Source: Acanthococcus lagerstroemiae
Taxonomy: Eukaryota > Arthropoda > Insecta > Hemiptera > Eriococcidae
Length of the DNA stretch: 64,000 bases
Direction: 5' to 3'
Assembly: GCA_031841125.1 (NCBI GenBank)
Contig: CM063109.1
Location: forward strand, 22,291,321 to 22,355,320
This document shows positions 1 through 12,059 of the stretch, piece by piece. The notes beneath the pieces were generated by a model, which did no database searches, had not been told where the DNA came from, and saw nothing but the letters and a program-made list of their open reading frames with translations. The position numbers and the translations under genes were made by a program. Positions within the stretch are counted from its first letter, which is position 1; every line of letters starts with the position of its first letter.

Positions 1-110
1 GACGGAGGCCCAATCGGGGTAATTCCAGGGTAGGAGGAGCGGTGTCCTTGGGCCAATTTGGCGCGCGTGCACCGCCAGACACCCCACCATCATCGCATTG
101 CCTCATAAAT
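1..110. repeat. GC-rich dispersed repeat, partial copy
   Basis: Bases ~35-90 align with the reverse complement of the 150-bp insertion at 19,076-19,225. Both hold the block GCGGTGTC, then GGGCCA, then TTTGGC, then GCGTGCA, in the same order and spacing. The window edge cuts this copy, so its left end is unknown. It lies beyond the 3' side of the minus-strand LINE remnant that follows and could be part of that LINE's tail. Confidence 0.5.
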
Positions 111-419
111 GAAAATAAGTAACCCTAAACTATCCCTCTGTGTGCACTACCTTGGCGTGGTGAGGGGGTCTAAAGAAAAACTACATAAAGGCAGGGAAAA
201 GGAAAATTTCGACAGATAAAACCTGATGAAAGCAAGGAGATACATCTCCACCACCACAGTTGTGATGGCAACTCAAATAATAATTCCGGACATAAAAAGT
301 CTCCCATTACGATGTCCGGGTGAAGACTACCCAATGAGAAATTATCAGAATTGAGAATAGGGAAATGGAGTGTAAGGCCACTGAATGGGAAAACTTAAAG
401 AAGGAGATGAAAAAAATTA

Positions 420-1350
420 AAGTTAGAAGTTGTGATTGTATCCCTTAGTCTCTCGACCAGCAGGTTGCGTCTCACTACTTTTTTCTCTCCTGCATGTCTA
501 GTTTCTAACGAAGACTACATCGTCCGCAAATATTAGATTGTTCAAAAACCTCCCCTCAATCTTAACCCTCTTCCCTCCCAGTCTAATTTTCACATCGCTT
601 CTTCCAAGGCACAGTTGAATAAACTTGGCGACAGTAGGTCCTTTTGCCTAACGCCCTCCCTATTTTAAGGGTTTCCCCTTTTTATCTGTCTTGACATAGG
701 CTGTTGCGCCTTCATATACATTTCTAATTATATTTATTGCTTTTTGATTAACCTCTTGATTTTTCAATAGTGTCTTTAAAAACTTGTGGTTTATTGAGTC
801 AAACGCTTTAGAAAAGTCTATAAACAGTAAGAAAATTTCGAAATTGTATTCTTTTGTTTTTTCAATGATTTAGTCAGTAATAAGAATCTGATCCACTGTG
901 TAATGATTTTTCCGGAATCCCACCTGCACATCAGCTTGCTGAGTATCCACTTGGAAGTATAACCTTTCATTTAGAATTTTCATAGAAATTTTGCCCACAT
1001 TTGATGTAAGACTAATCGGCCTATAATTCTTGATGTTCCCTTTGTTCCCTTTTTATGAAAAGCCCCCATTTCCTTGGGGTGGATTCAGTATCTACAATTT
1101 TATCGAATAATTTGATCATTGTAGGGGTTAGTTCTTCTGCTAGGAGTTTCAGGGACCCATTATCTTCGCCATCTGGTCCAACTACCTTTTCAATCTTCAA
1201 AGTTTTCAGCCCTTTGACCACTTCTTCCTGCATTATGCTTGGGAAATTGGAAGGTGCACTTCGTTCGATATTTTCATTACCATTACTTGCCTCTTCATTC
1301 TCGATGCTCTCCTCCTCTCTACTGACAAATAATTCGCTGTAGAATTTGGT
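420..1350 (-). pseudogene. LINE (non-LTR retrotransposon) reverse transcriptase, decayed
   Basis: Read on the minus strand from 1350 downward, this is a non-LTR retrotransposon reverse transcriptase, the enzyme that copies element RNA at the nicked target. Visible in order are a leader with VGPDGEDNGSLKLL (~1180-1140), RPISLTSNVGK (1020-988), the palm motif A block FIDFSKAFDSINH (~822-784) and the catalytic FADD (519-530). Order and spacing are those of LINE reverse transcriptases. The frame is broken by stops and shifts, for example after ~1021 and downstream of FADD. No endonuclease domain or complete 3' end is seen, so this is a dead fragment. The family is clear; the clade is not. Confidence 0.85.
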
Positions 1351-2558
1351 GACTCGGATACCGAACCTGCTCTTACGACAAAACCCTCCTAAGGGTCAGT
1401 GCTTGGAGGGCATTTCGATTATGCCTATACCCTGTCCCTTCCATACGAAAATCTTGATGGTTGAAGGTGAGCCCAAGATACCGAATCTCTTTATTTGTAC
1501 CCAAAATGGAATTTTGATTCTGAAGTATCAACACTGGTATCTAGTGTTAACAGCTCTTTATTACCCATTATACGGCTGAGGGAGGCTTATGGTCAGTATT
1601 ATGGGCCAAATGTCTAAGATAGTACATACGTATTGCAATTCATGTAATGTAAATACGTGTTATAGAAATAAAGCTATTATCATCATTACCCATTATTGGG
1701 AGGGGGAGATGTATCTCACCCCCTGATGTAGTCAGTATCGCCGTTAGAGAAGGGCAAGAAAAACTTTTTTTGATGAAAAAATGGCGCCTAGATGGTTTTG
1801 GCTTTCATCCGATGATACGAATTAACTTTCATTTAAATCTGTTCATCACGTTGCGTCGAACTGATCACACGGTTTATGATTCACTATGCCAGACGAGTTC
1901 GTAATTTAGTTTTCACGCTGGCTGGGCACATTAAATTTACATTCGTGTCGGTACGTAGAGAAAGATACGCATACACATGCAATCGTATCTCTACAGTCTA
2001 CACATGCATACGTACCAATTTTCGCGTATCTTTCGCGATTAGATTAACCAGCTCGTCGAGAGCCGAAATACCCGCGGCTCGGCTCTCAAAATATGGTGAA
2101 TGAATGTTATGCTAATTTTAGAAAAGCATTTCCCACGTTGTAAAGGGCTCCAGAGAGTGGTCACATTCGAGTTCTCGATGGCTCGAATTTGTTGTTAGGT
2201 CGCGATGCAAAAATTTTCAGCTATACGTGGTTTATTCGATAACGGACGTCAGCGTGGGTCGATTTTAATTATACGAATTAGTGGCAGTGTGTATAGAACG
2301 AGCTAACCATCCAAAAAGCAAATGTTGACTCATATAGATAATCCTCGTCCATCAGCATGATATACGCCAAGCTCACGTGCTACAGTAGTAGGTGTCTGTA
2401 CATCCGGAGATGGGTTGATACAGAATGATTATCGACAAGGCTGTGGTATTTTTTAGGCTGATTGTATGCCGCATTGAACATTTGGTTATGTGGGGAAGGG
2501 TCAGGGGATGCAAACTCACACAAGTTCCAAGGAGGCTGACAGGAAAAAACTCGAGATA
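1351..2558. other. Intergenic, no gene seen
   Basis: I see no supported gene. At ~1,670-1,690 the text AATAAAGCTATTATCATCAT looks like the 3' tail of a retroposon, but I cannot follow its body upstream. Confidence 0.4.
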
Positions 2559-3450
2559 CGAGGGACGTTCAAAAAGTAAGGTTCCCACCCTGTAAGCCCG
2601 GCTAGAATAAACTTACGGGAGTGGGTATGGTCTCATTTCGTAGCTACAACATTCATGTTTAAACTAGTCCAAATTACATTCATTTTCAAGCGTGAAATTC
2701 TGTCGACTATGAGGTGCGCTCAGTTAATCTGTTTTTTAAGACATAAAAAATTGCATCAACTGAAATTCATCGGCAAATAATAGTGGAAGTTTATGCTCCT
2801 GTGATGAGTGTTCAACATGTTCGTAAATGGTGCCGTGAATTCCGAGAAGGTAGAACGAATGTAGAGGACGAGCAACGGGGTGCCAGACCATCCGCAATCT
2901 TCAGACGAACTGGCACGAAAAGTCGAAGAAATTCTGCGATCCGATCGCCGCCAAACCATTAGCGATCTTCTTGACCAGTTTCCGAGTTTGTCACGAGGTG
3001 CCGTGCATTCCGCCGTTCATGAAAGATTAAACTTTAGGAAACTTTTAGCGGGATGGGTTCTAAAACTGCTCACAGAGGAGCATATCAAGCATACCGAATG
3101 GGCAGTTCTCTCGAAATTTCGCTCAGTTTGGCTAGAGTACCTTACCTCACTCAGCCTACATTCCGGACCTAGCACCTAGTGATTACTATTTGTTTCCAAA
3201 GCTCAAAAGTGCCATCGCAGGAAAAAAATTCGAGACCGACGAGAAGTTGAAGAATTTTGTTCTTTCCTGGATACAAATTCTGGCGGCAAGTGTCACGTTA
3301 ATGTCTCGACTCGACAAGTGCTTAAATTTGAAAGGTGAATACGTGGAAAAGTAAATAAAAGTATGCTGAATTCAATGCCCGTGTCTGTTTTTGACATTTT
3401 TATGTTTTTACTTTGGCACACAATGGAAAAAACCGTTACTTTGGAGCGTT
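2559..3450 (+). pseudogene. mariner-type transposon remnant with broken transposase
   Basis: The left end CGAGGGACGTTCAAAAAGTA follows a TA (2557-2558), the mariner target dinucleotide. The N-terminal helix-turn-helix region of a mariner transposase can be read at ~2,755-2,990 in two frames (VQHVRKWCREFREGR, then the LARKVEEILRSDRRQTISDL part). A large central piece that should carry the first catalytic aspartates is missing. The C-terminal signature DLAPSDYYLFPKLK is at ~3,165-3,210 in another frame. A degenerate inverted match to the left end occurs near 3,430-3,450. The element is internally deleted and frameshifted and cannot encode a working transposase. Confidence 0.8.
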
Positions 3451-4186
3451 ACAAAAAGAGTGTTACAAAAATAATAATGATAATAATAAATAAAGATTAT
3501 AATAATAATAAAGGGAAAAAATATATAGCACGCAAAAATAAAAGGTTTCGCACGCAAGTCAAGGGCTTACAAAAAAAGAAAAACCTAAACGCAAACGTAA
3601 TAAAATTTGCACGAAATAAAAATATATTGAACGAAATTGGTACAGTGACACTTGCACAGAGTTAGCGTGATCAGTGACGTATCTATGGAGGGGAGGGTGT
3701 TTGGACACCCCCCTCCTTCGGGCCAAAGAAGACAAAAAAACGCTCGAGTTTTGAGTTTTTCTCCTGTTTTCTAGTATCTGCAGCACTACAGTCTACAATG
3801 TTCATTTTGAAACGATTTAATCACATTATGAAACTTGTCTTCAGAGTAATCAGGCACAGGATGATAAAATATAAATAATGATTCCTATACAATACTAGCT
3901 GACCCGCTTCCCGAGTCATCTAGACCGTGGGCTAAAGTGAGTTGGTTTTAGTGAGTTGGATTATTTTTGGGATTATTATTGTTATATCGTCACGCTATCC
4001 CTAGTGTTCATCCTTTTCTTCTTTTCTTGTCCTAAGGTTCCGCTCGCTGATTATTCTCTTCCATCTTGTCCCTTCTTAACGCGCGATATGTCCCGTGTAA
4101 TCCCATTTTAATTTCTAGATCTCCTTACTTACCTCTTTCATACTAGTTTCTTCTTTTATATTCCTGTTTTTACTTTGACTTTTATT
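3451..4186. other. Intergenic, simple AAT-rich sequence
   Basis: Bases 3,468-3,520 are an AAT/AATA microsatellite. At 3,671 the text CAGTGACGTATCTATGGAGG resembles the termini of the hAT MITEs found elsewhere in the window, but no partner end was found. Nothing else is supported. Confidence 0.4.
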
Positions 4187-5263
4187 TAGGGGGCCAACAA
4201 GGGGCAAAATTTTGTGGCCTTCCTCCTAATTGAGGCACCCAAATATTTTATAGCCTAAAACCTATTCCAGTTTCATACGAACATATCTAGAAAATACGAA
4301 GCGCCCAGCTCTTACAGTTCACCCGCCAACCTCGAACAAACAAACACACAAACCCATAAACAAATAACAGACAAACTTACACTTTTGTATAGAAGACATA
4401 AAAGTGGATGTGGCTCGAGTACCTACTTATCAAATTTTCGATTTTTGTTCGATTGCGTTCCAAATATTTATTTTTATTTTGTGCAGACATAATCACGTTT
4501 GCGTTCCTTCTTCATTTTTTTTTGTATGGCCGCGATTTCGTGCAAAATCCTTTTTTCTTTGCGTGCTGATAAATGCATGCCAATAATAAATGACTAACTA
4601 GATTGACTGACTGACTGACTGACCAACCAACCAAACAACTGACTGACTGACCGACCAACTGACCGACCGACCAACCGACTGACTGACCAACCGACCGACC
4701 GACCGACTGACCAACTGACCAACCGACCGACTGACCTGCCAACCAACCGACCAACCGACCGACAGACCTACCAACCAACCGACCAATCGACTGCCCAACT
4801 GACTGACCCACTGGCCAACTGGCCGACCGACTGACTAACTGACTGAATGACTGACACAATGACATTCTCATGTCAGCGCAGTCCGTGAAGCCAAGACATG
4901 AAAATGCTCTCCCATGGTTGCAGACTTGTCTGCAAGATGATACACTGGCAGAGCACAGTGCTTGCAGATCTGACTGACTGACTTTTTCTAGCTTTATTAG
5001 TTTCGAAAATAAAATATAGGGGACCTTACTTCTTGAACGTTCCCCGTATTTTGAGGAATCTCTAATATATAAAAGTGTTTGTTTGTCTGTGTGTTTGTTC
5101 GAAGTTAGCGGGTGAACTGTAAGAGCTGGGTCGTTCGTACTTTCTGGATATGTTCGTATGAACTCTGAATAGGTTTAACGCTATAAAAAATTTCTGTACC
5201 CTTAATAGAAGGAGGGCTACAAAATTTTGTCCCCTGGGTCCCCTAATCTTTTTTTTTTCTTTC
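4187..5263. repeat. ~1.08-kb foldback element with ~205-bp imperfect inverted arms
   Basis: The left arm (4,187-4,396) matches the reverse complement of the right arm (5,056-5,263) over about 205 bp with scattered substitutions. Shared blocks include CAAAATTTTGT, TTCATACGAACATATC and AGCTCTTACAGTTCACCCGC. The ~660-bp loop contains a tetranucleotide repeat. No coding capacity is seen. This is the shape of a non-autonomous foldback element or a local inverted duplication. Confidence 0.8.
4593..4865. repeat. GACT/GACC/AACC tetranucleotide repeat
   Basis: About 270 bp are made almost entirely of 4-bp units alternating between GACT, GACC and AACC. All frames stay open and yield Val-Gly-Gln-Ser-type repeats on the minus strand; these are not genes. 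The repeat sits in the loop of the surrounding foldback. Confidence 0.95.
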
Positions 5264-5636
5264 GTCTTGGATGTTTCGGAAGTGTTTTGCATTGAACTAT
5301 TTCACATTATGCTGCAATTTGGTAGCTGTAACTGCCTCCCTTCAGAAATTATTAGATAGTAGAAATCTCTGATCTTTCATATATGTATATAAGAGATTTG
5401 GATTGTCTCTGCCCCTTTTGGCGGATCCAGGGGCGTTAGAAATATGGTATCCACTCCTTTTGGCCATCGTCGACTCTAAATTCAAAATTACATGCAACTC
5501 AGAGGGTCCCTCTTTCTTTCTATTCTGAGGAGATCTGAGGAAGTTAATCCTAAAATCCTAAAATAGTCGGAAAATAGATTCTGCCATTTCCGAGAAACTC
5601 GCCTCAGTAACAATATCATTTTACTTCTTACAAGAA

Positions 5637-5865
5637 CAGGGACGTACCGAAGAGTTTTTCCTGGGGGAGGGGGGGGGGTAAAAATTGTTAACAACTAACT
5701 CAACTCAGAAAAAACCTTTGACTTGTTGGATTTTTTCAACTAACTCAACTCAATATTCCCATGTATCAAAGCAAAAGAAAAAAAGTTTGACTTGTTGGGT
5801 TTTCTCAACTCGCCTGACTGAAATGGTAAATTTTCCCAACAGCTGAGTGAAAAATTCTTACAGGG
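5637..5865 (+). mobile_element. hAT-type MITE, damaged copy
   Basis: Starts with CAGGGACGTACC and is the inverted counterpart of the copy at 54,998-55,276. Shared blocks include the G-run after AGAGTTTTTCCTGG, the GACTTGTTGG..TCAACTC block, and CCCAACAGCTGAGTGAAAAA. The distal end is degenerate and no target duplication can be seen. Confidence 0.65.
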
Positions 5866-7336
5866 AGGGGGAGTAAAGTAGTCCCCCCCCCTCCAACAAT
5901 CATAACCTCTATTATCCATAATCACCAATTTTTATAGCAATGAACTTCATGATAATCGGTCGCGGAAAAATAAATATTCAAATTTGATTTGACATACCTA
6001 GTAGTACAGCAATGCAAGAGGTGTGTAATAGATGCTTATCTGTGGCCTCACCTTTAGAAATTTCCACAATTTACACTCTCCAATATTTCTGCAATTATAG
6101 CCATTTTAAGAATTTTAGAATTAAAGCAGTCCAGTGGGCTTGAGATTCCAAAAATTCCGGAGGATCCCGATATTCCCGTAATTTTTTGAATGTTGTTTTC
6201 AGATTTTATGCGGGCACATAATGAGAAAAACCTGAAAGAGAAATTTTACATTTCGAGTTCTACGATTTTATGAAGTAATTCTAGTCAGATTGGTCAGTCA
6301 CTAAACATCCCAAATTGGTTGAACACGAAAATACACAATTAATATTTAGGTTTTGGTCAGGGATCTGAATGTTCGGGAAAATTTTAATACTGAATTTAAA
6401 ACTTTTCCAAGATTGATTAAAAATTTAAAACTTTTTGAAATTATTTATCAAAACGTTAGCCGAATTTGCTGGATCTTATCGTTATAATTATTTAACTCTG
6501 TTTAGCGCGCATTCAGTCGGATTTGAAAACTTTGAAACTACTTGTCGGTTTTTTCAAGCGCGTTCAAGACTCTTCTTCTAGACTACTTCAGAACATTTCC
6601 AGATTCCATCAATACTAACTGTAAAGCCCTTCCAGTTTGACATTTCTATAAGATTTTTAAACATGTTTTAGACTTTTCAAGACCCGTCCAAACATATTAA
6701 CCACGTTTCAAAATTCTTTCGAGATATCTTTAGAATTTGCTCAGACGCATTTCAATAGTTTTTCCGATCCCCCCCCCCCCTCCCTAATCTTTAGACTTTG
6801 TGAATATAAGTCCACGAGTTATAAAGACGCCTAGGTAGGATTAAAAAAAACGTCGAAACATTCGTAATACGTTTTTACGAAGTTCTGAAAACTTTTAAAG
6901 AGTCCTGAATAATTATTTGTTAGTTGTATTTATGTTTCAAAACTATCAGCATAGGTGCGTAGCTGAGGGGACGTATTTGCGTGTTCCTGACCATCAGTGA
7001 TGTTGAATGTTTTTTCTTCAGGGGTATGTGCAAAAATTTGGATGGACAATAAACAGAAAAAACAAGTTTCGTCTTTAAAAGTTGAAGTACCTAGCTACCT
7101 AAGTTCCTACCTACCTTTATTTTATATTTTAACTTCTTTCTAGAGTGTCAACTATTGGGGTGTCACCCACTGGAGCGTCAATTATTGGGGTGTGAACTAC
7201 TGGATTTAACTGTCAAGTACTGGAAAATTTTGAATCTCGTTCTAAATTTATTTAAAAAAATCATTTAATCAACTTATGAAAGAAAAATATGTGCCAAAAT
7301 GTATCCAAAGAGTTGGCCTAAATGTTATTCTAATTA

Positions 7337-7372
<36 letters not shown>

Positions 7373-9060
7373 ATATGGAAAATTATAAACATTTTTTCCT
7401 GTAAATTTGACACTGTAAAGGATTAACTACTGGTGACTTTACCCTACATAGAGAAATTTTAAAAAATCAGAAAAATGGAGGTGATCTTTTCCAACTTAAT
7501 TTTGGACGCTGAGTTTGGATTCGTTATCGGAATTTAGCGGGGGTGCTCCATTCCCGAAATACGTATGAGATGTCGGTATTACATTCCCAAAATCTCACTG
7601 GTTCAGAATTACTTTCCATCCTGTAAAAAATCCCAGTATTAAAACGATTCCAAAAATTCACAAATGATATTCTTGGAAAATTGAAAATCCATGTTCAATT
7701 TGCTACAAGTCTATGGGGTCAGTGGAAGTTCTGAAAATTGTTTCACATCCCCAAGACCTCATTGGTTCGGAATAACTTCCCATCATGTGAAAAATATCAA
7801 TATCAAAATGGCCAAGAAACAACAAACTAACAAGTGATAATGTTAGAAGAAATGAAAATGCATTCTCAATTTGCTGCACGTCCACGAAGTCAATGTAGGG
7901 AAAACTCTAATTTAGGAGAAAGATATGATAAACAATTATGTCTTAGGTCTGTCAGACTATGTCTCTATTTTGTCTTACTCAGTCGGGTTATGTCCTCAGT
8001 ATGTCTTACTGCGTCTAATGTTTTATTATATCTGATTATGTCTTTGTCCAGTCCTACCGTGGGTTGGGCCACGAAATGACCAGGGGGGAACGCTCAGTTT
8101 TTAGCTAAGAAAGTGTTTTTTCTGTCCAATTTTCTGTGGAATGTCCCATGTTAAGTAGAGCTAGTATTGGATATGATACAGTGTTTCCACATTAAAAAAA
8201 AAAGAAGTGAAATTCCATTGTAAACGAACAAAAGTTTTGTTTTATTCTGCTAGCGAGAAGCGTTCAATTCTGTGAAATTCTGCTGAAATCTTGCCCAATT
8301 TTAATACATTTTTTATTCTTTTTCTATACCTATTACTTTTTTTGCTTGATTCATAAGAATGCAAAATAAGCTTAATGCAGCCTTACGATGAGTAAAAATA
8401 ATTAGGACTCAATTCTATGCTGTCATTTGTATTTTTCCATCCTTGTTTTACCATTTTTATTACAGAATATACTGGTATTTAGAAAATATAACACTCTTTC
8501 TCATATCTAACCTGGAATCATGAAATGTGCTTCTTGTGCAGAAACAGGTTTTCGAGATACACGAGAGTAAATATGGAAGGGGGTAGTGGTGCGCACAGAT
8601 GTACATAGCAGCGTGTACATCTGTCGTGATGCGTTTGCGCGTTGCTATGACAACTGCGTCTCGTATTCTTGTTCTCTGTCATTTCCGAAGGCCCGTTTCA
8701 CACAACGCCACAGAAACGGATGTTTTAAAACTTTTGACCTAATTTTTAAATGAAATTTGTGGAAGAACTAATGAAAATAAGAAGCTGCGGCTTGTTTCGA
8801 TCAAAGCGCGTGATTTTTTCTATAAGAACTGTCCATAAAGTGAAAAATGATTTTTTGACACTAGAGGCACATTTTATGATTCCAGGTCACGTATATTTAT
8901 TTTATAAAGTTCGCCCATATAATAAATATTAAAATTACTTAAGAATACACAAATTTGGTTCGGAAGCTAGAGGAGTATTAAGACTAAAAGATGTAATAAA
9001 GCAAGAAAAAGAAATATTATCTCAATTCAAGATTCCTTAATTTAGAAATGTAACTGAATC
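5866..9060. other. Intergenic, no gene seen; homopolymer runs
   Basis: Contains a C-run at 6,769-6,781 and a 30-base A-run at ~7,341-7,370. Two related ~140-bp blocks at ~7,570-7,710 and ~7,740-7,880 (shared text such as TCACATCCCCAAGACCTCA / TCCCAAAATCTCACTGGTT) look like a diverged tandem duplication. A short hairpin is at 8,595-8,624 (arms ACAGATGTACA / TGTACATCTGT). No gene is supported. Confidence 0.4.
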
Positions 9061-9230
9061 CAATAGTGTAGCGGGGAGGGGCAAGGGTCCATGACCCCCA
9101 TGAGCTTTTTCTTTCTATTAATAACATGAGCAACTTAAATGAGAGCCGGCTGTACACTTCTCATATTTAACAAATTTTGCTTGACCTCCCCCTCCCCTTG
9201 CAAAAATTTTGGCTACTGGCTACACTACTG
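9061..9230. mobile_element. Short hAT-type MITE (170 bp)
   Basis: The ends CAATAGTGTAGC and GCTACACTACTG are inverted matches with one mismatch. The 8-bp flanks ACTGAATC (9,053-9,060) and ACTGAAAC (9,231-9,238) match at 7 of 8 positions, as expected for an aged hAT target duplication. It has no coding capacity. Confidence 0.7.
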
Positions 9231-11147
9231 ACTGAAACTAGGTGAATGGTAAACTAAAGATTCAGTGATCAGCATAAAACTATCAACAATTGACCAATGA
9301 AAAGTACAGTCATTGGTCACTGAGCACGTTACAACTTTTCATAGAGGTAATGTTCCCTCTATTTAAAATTTTAAATGACATAATTCTTCTAAATTCATCT
9401 TCTGAAAATCCTGTACAGTCTGCTATCATTTTCCTAACTTTTGCTAAACATTCTGCTTTCTGCTCAAAATTCATGCCGCGGACCTAAAAATTCTGCCAAA
9501 AGAGCAGATGTTCTGCCCATCTGAAAACACTCTGTGATATTTGCTACAACCACGTCAGCCTAAGACCCCATCTTTGTGGGTTTTTTGGAAATTGTACGAG
9601 AGAAAAGTGTTTGGTCCACACCGGAGTAAGGGTATTCAAAATCACTGAAATGAGAGAGCGTAAAAAGCTCGTGTATTAATCAATCTATAGTAAAAACGAA
9701 TCTATGTGAGTGCCAAATGTAAACTGTAACTAAACTAAACGGATGTTCTGCCTGGCCGATTGAGGGAGAAAAAGGAAAGTGAGTCATGAGAATAAGAAGA
9801 AGGAAGTGGTTTTGAAAAGATCACGTATTGGGAATACAGGAATGCAGCAGACAAAAGAAATTTGTGAACGCTTGCGTCGTGCTACGCAGAAGCTAGCCAG
9901 TCTACCAGTGTGTTCTCTCAGAGATACCCGTGAAACACTGCCAAAGTAGAAATCGACTTTCCTATCGACATTCAGAATCCGTCACTTTTACAACACGTTA
10001 TGGTCGAATTTAATATTCAACTTTGATACAAAAGTCGAGTCACCGTGTCGACATCGACTTTTGGCTCAAATTATGTATCGACTTTGATGTAGAATACGGT
10101 TCAAAAGTTGATGTCGACACAGTAACTCGACTTTTGCATCAAAGTTGTACAAATAGGTTTTAAAATGGACCAAATTGCGAAATGCCGTACACTCGAGTGA
10201 ATGAATGCACGAATGTGAAAGATAGTGAACTTTGTGCCCAGTTGCTCATCCCAGGATGTTACCGCGTTTTCAGTCACACCGAGGGAAGTTTTGAAAGCGT
10301 GCTGCCTTAACGCCATTATAATTCCAACTTGATCTTAATTACGTGCTGTGTGTAGCATCGGCAGCAGAACAACACAGTGTAGTATTCTAATGAACGACCC
10401 TTAAGAGTTGTGTTTTACCTCTCGTTTCGCGCCCAGCTGAATTATGAGGAATATCTACGTGAATTTAGGCGCTCGAATTCGAGAACGGAAGCGAATTCTC
10501 TGGAGATCGTTAATGAAGAGAGGTGTTCTCAAAACTAGACTTGGCCTCGGATTCGCGTCAAGTTTGTTAGCGCCGGGGTTTAGTCAAAGCCTGATAATAA
10601 TGTTTGAGGAGAGTCGTATAAATGTGTGGAAGAAAATTAACGATCCACTGTTTCGTCTTACCGGTCTGTAAGGTCGCACGCATCAGTTCATTCCACTGTT
10701 TGGTCACTCGTATTGTCAGGTATTGTTTTGGAAATGGCGAATTGAATTGAGTCGAAACGGTTTTAATTTCGCTTTCATAATGGATATGTATACGTAAGAA
10801 TCGTCCGCGTGACTGGTATCAAGAGGGCCACGTGATGTTTTTGTTTAATCGTTAATTATATGGGATCACTATTTTTTTTCCCGTCTCCTTTCTTTTTATA
10901 GCATTCTGGTCACGCATTTGTAACTGTAGAGCGGCGTCAACTGAGAACGTGACGTTCACAAGTGGTTCGGTGCCCTAATAATCTCGAGTTGACGTTTTGT
11001 GAATTGTTCAAGTTATTATGCCAATGGAACGAGCGATAGGTGGATTGATGAGTTAATCCGAAAAGTTCTGAACGCTTTTGCCGAACCTGATGGAAATTGG
11101 ATTTACATTTCTATTCGTACGTTAAATTTATAGACCACGGTTGTACT
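9231..11147. other. Intergenic; one strong hairpin, no gene seen
   Basis: Apart from the inverted repeat at 10,018-10,147 I see no recognisable feature. A 75-codon open frame at 10,444-10,671 has ordinary base composition but no recognisable motif, no splice context and no repeat support; I do not call it a gene. Confidence 0.35.
10018..10147. repeat. Inverted repeat, 46-bp arms
   Basis: Arm 10,018-10,063 and arm 10,102-10,147 are reverse complements with three mismatches, separated by 38 bp. The arms contain AAAAGTCGA-type motifs that are themselves repeated inside the loop. It could be a small MITE or a cruciform-forming site; no flanking duplication was found. Confidence 0.85.
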
Positions 11148-11406
11148 CAGTGGCGTAGCCAGTATTTTCCCGGGGAGGGGGGGGGCAAAGTAAGATTTTC
11201 TAGGGAGAAAACTTCGAACATTGAGGTAATTTCTAAAAATCGTCGATAGGACTATTTTATAACAATGAAGATAAAATTACTGCTCCAGCAAACATTCTTC
11301 GGAAAAACGTGTTTTAAAGGCAGAAAATTGCTCATTTTTGCATATTTTACATTCAATTTCAGGTGCCTCGAGGGAATTCGCCCCCTTACCTCCGGCTGCG
11401 CCACTG
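11148..11406. mobile_element. hAT-type MITE with perfect 8-bp target duplication
   Basis: Begins CAGTGGCGTAGCCAG and ends GGCTGCGCCACTG, inverted with one internal difference. It is flanked on both sides by GTTGTACT (11,140-11,147 and 11,407-11,414). The 259-bp interior has no coding capacity. Ends, length and 8-bp duplication are those of a hAT miniature element. Confidence 0.95.
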
Positions 11407-12059
11407 GTTGTACTTATCCGTCTGCGGGAATTATAGGCAGGAACTGCACCTCGATCGAGTTACATATTCGGGGGTCTCGATTTACAATCATTTTCAAATG
11501 TTTCGTTTCTGGCATCGATGCCGTTTCTCCAATTTATCGCCTGATTATGTTGATATTTAACGCAACGTCAGTTTCATATCAGCGAACTACATCTATAATT
11601 ATAACAGTGAGATATTTTCCCCCTTAATCTCGAAGTTATCAGTATTTTTGTATGATCTGGCAAATTTTCGGAAATAAACGAGCATCTAATTAAACTTCAG
11701 TTTGCTTGACGTCATGAAACAGATATACATTGGTATTTTAGAGTAATTAGTAAAGTTAGGTACCATAGCATCAAGTCTAATTGTACGTGTACTTGTGCAC
11801 GTATAGGAGAGAGCAAATACACTGGACTACCAATACCGGAAACTCCATTTAAAATACATTGAGCGCTTTTGGACTCAGCATTTACCGTGTTCTAGCAGCA
11901 GGGTTTGTTACTATGATAATATATACCGGGTGGTGTATGAGAATTCGCATCAATGTAATTTGCCCTATACATAGTGCGCGCTCAGGATGCACTAGCGTAT
12001 ACTATACGTGTTATATTATACAGGTGGACCATGAGAAAACACACCAAATGTGCAAAACG

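Noticed and set aside
4512..4871. Long Ser/Val/Gly/Gln-repeat open frames on the minus strand
   Set aside because: They are translations of the GACT/GACC/AACC tetranucleotide repeat, which stays open in every frame.
11265..11627. 120-codon plus-strand frame
   Set aside because: It crosses the border of a hAT MITE with a perfect target duplication and has no motif.
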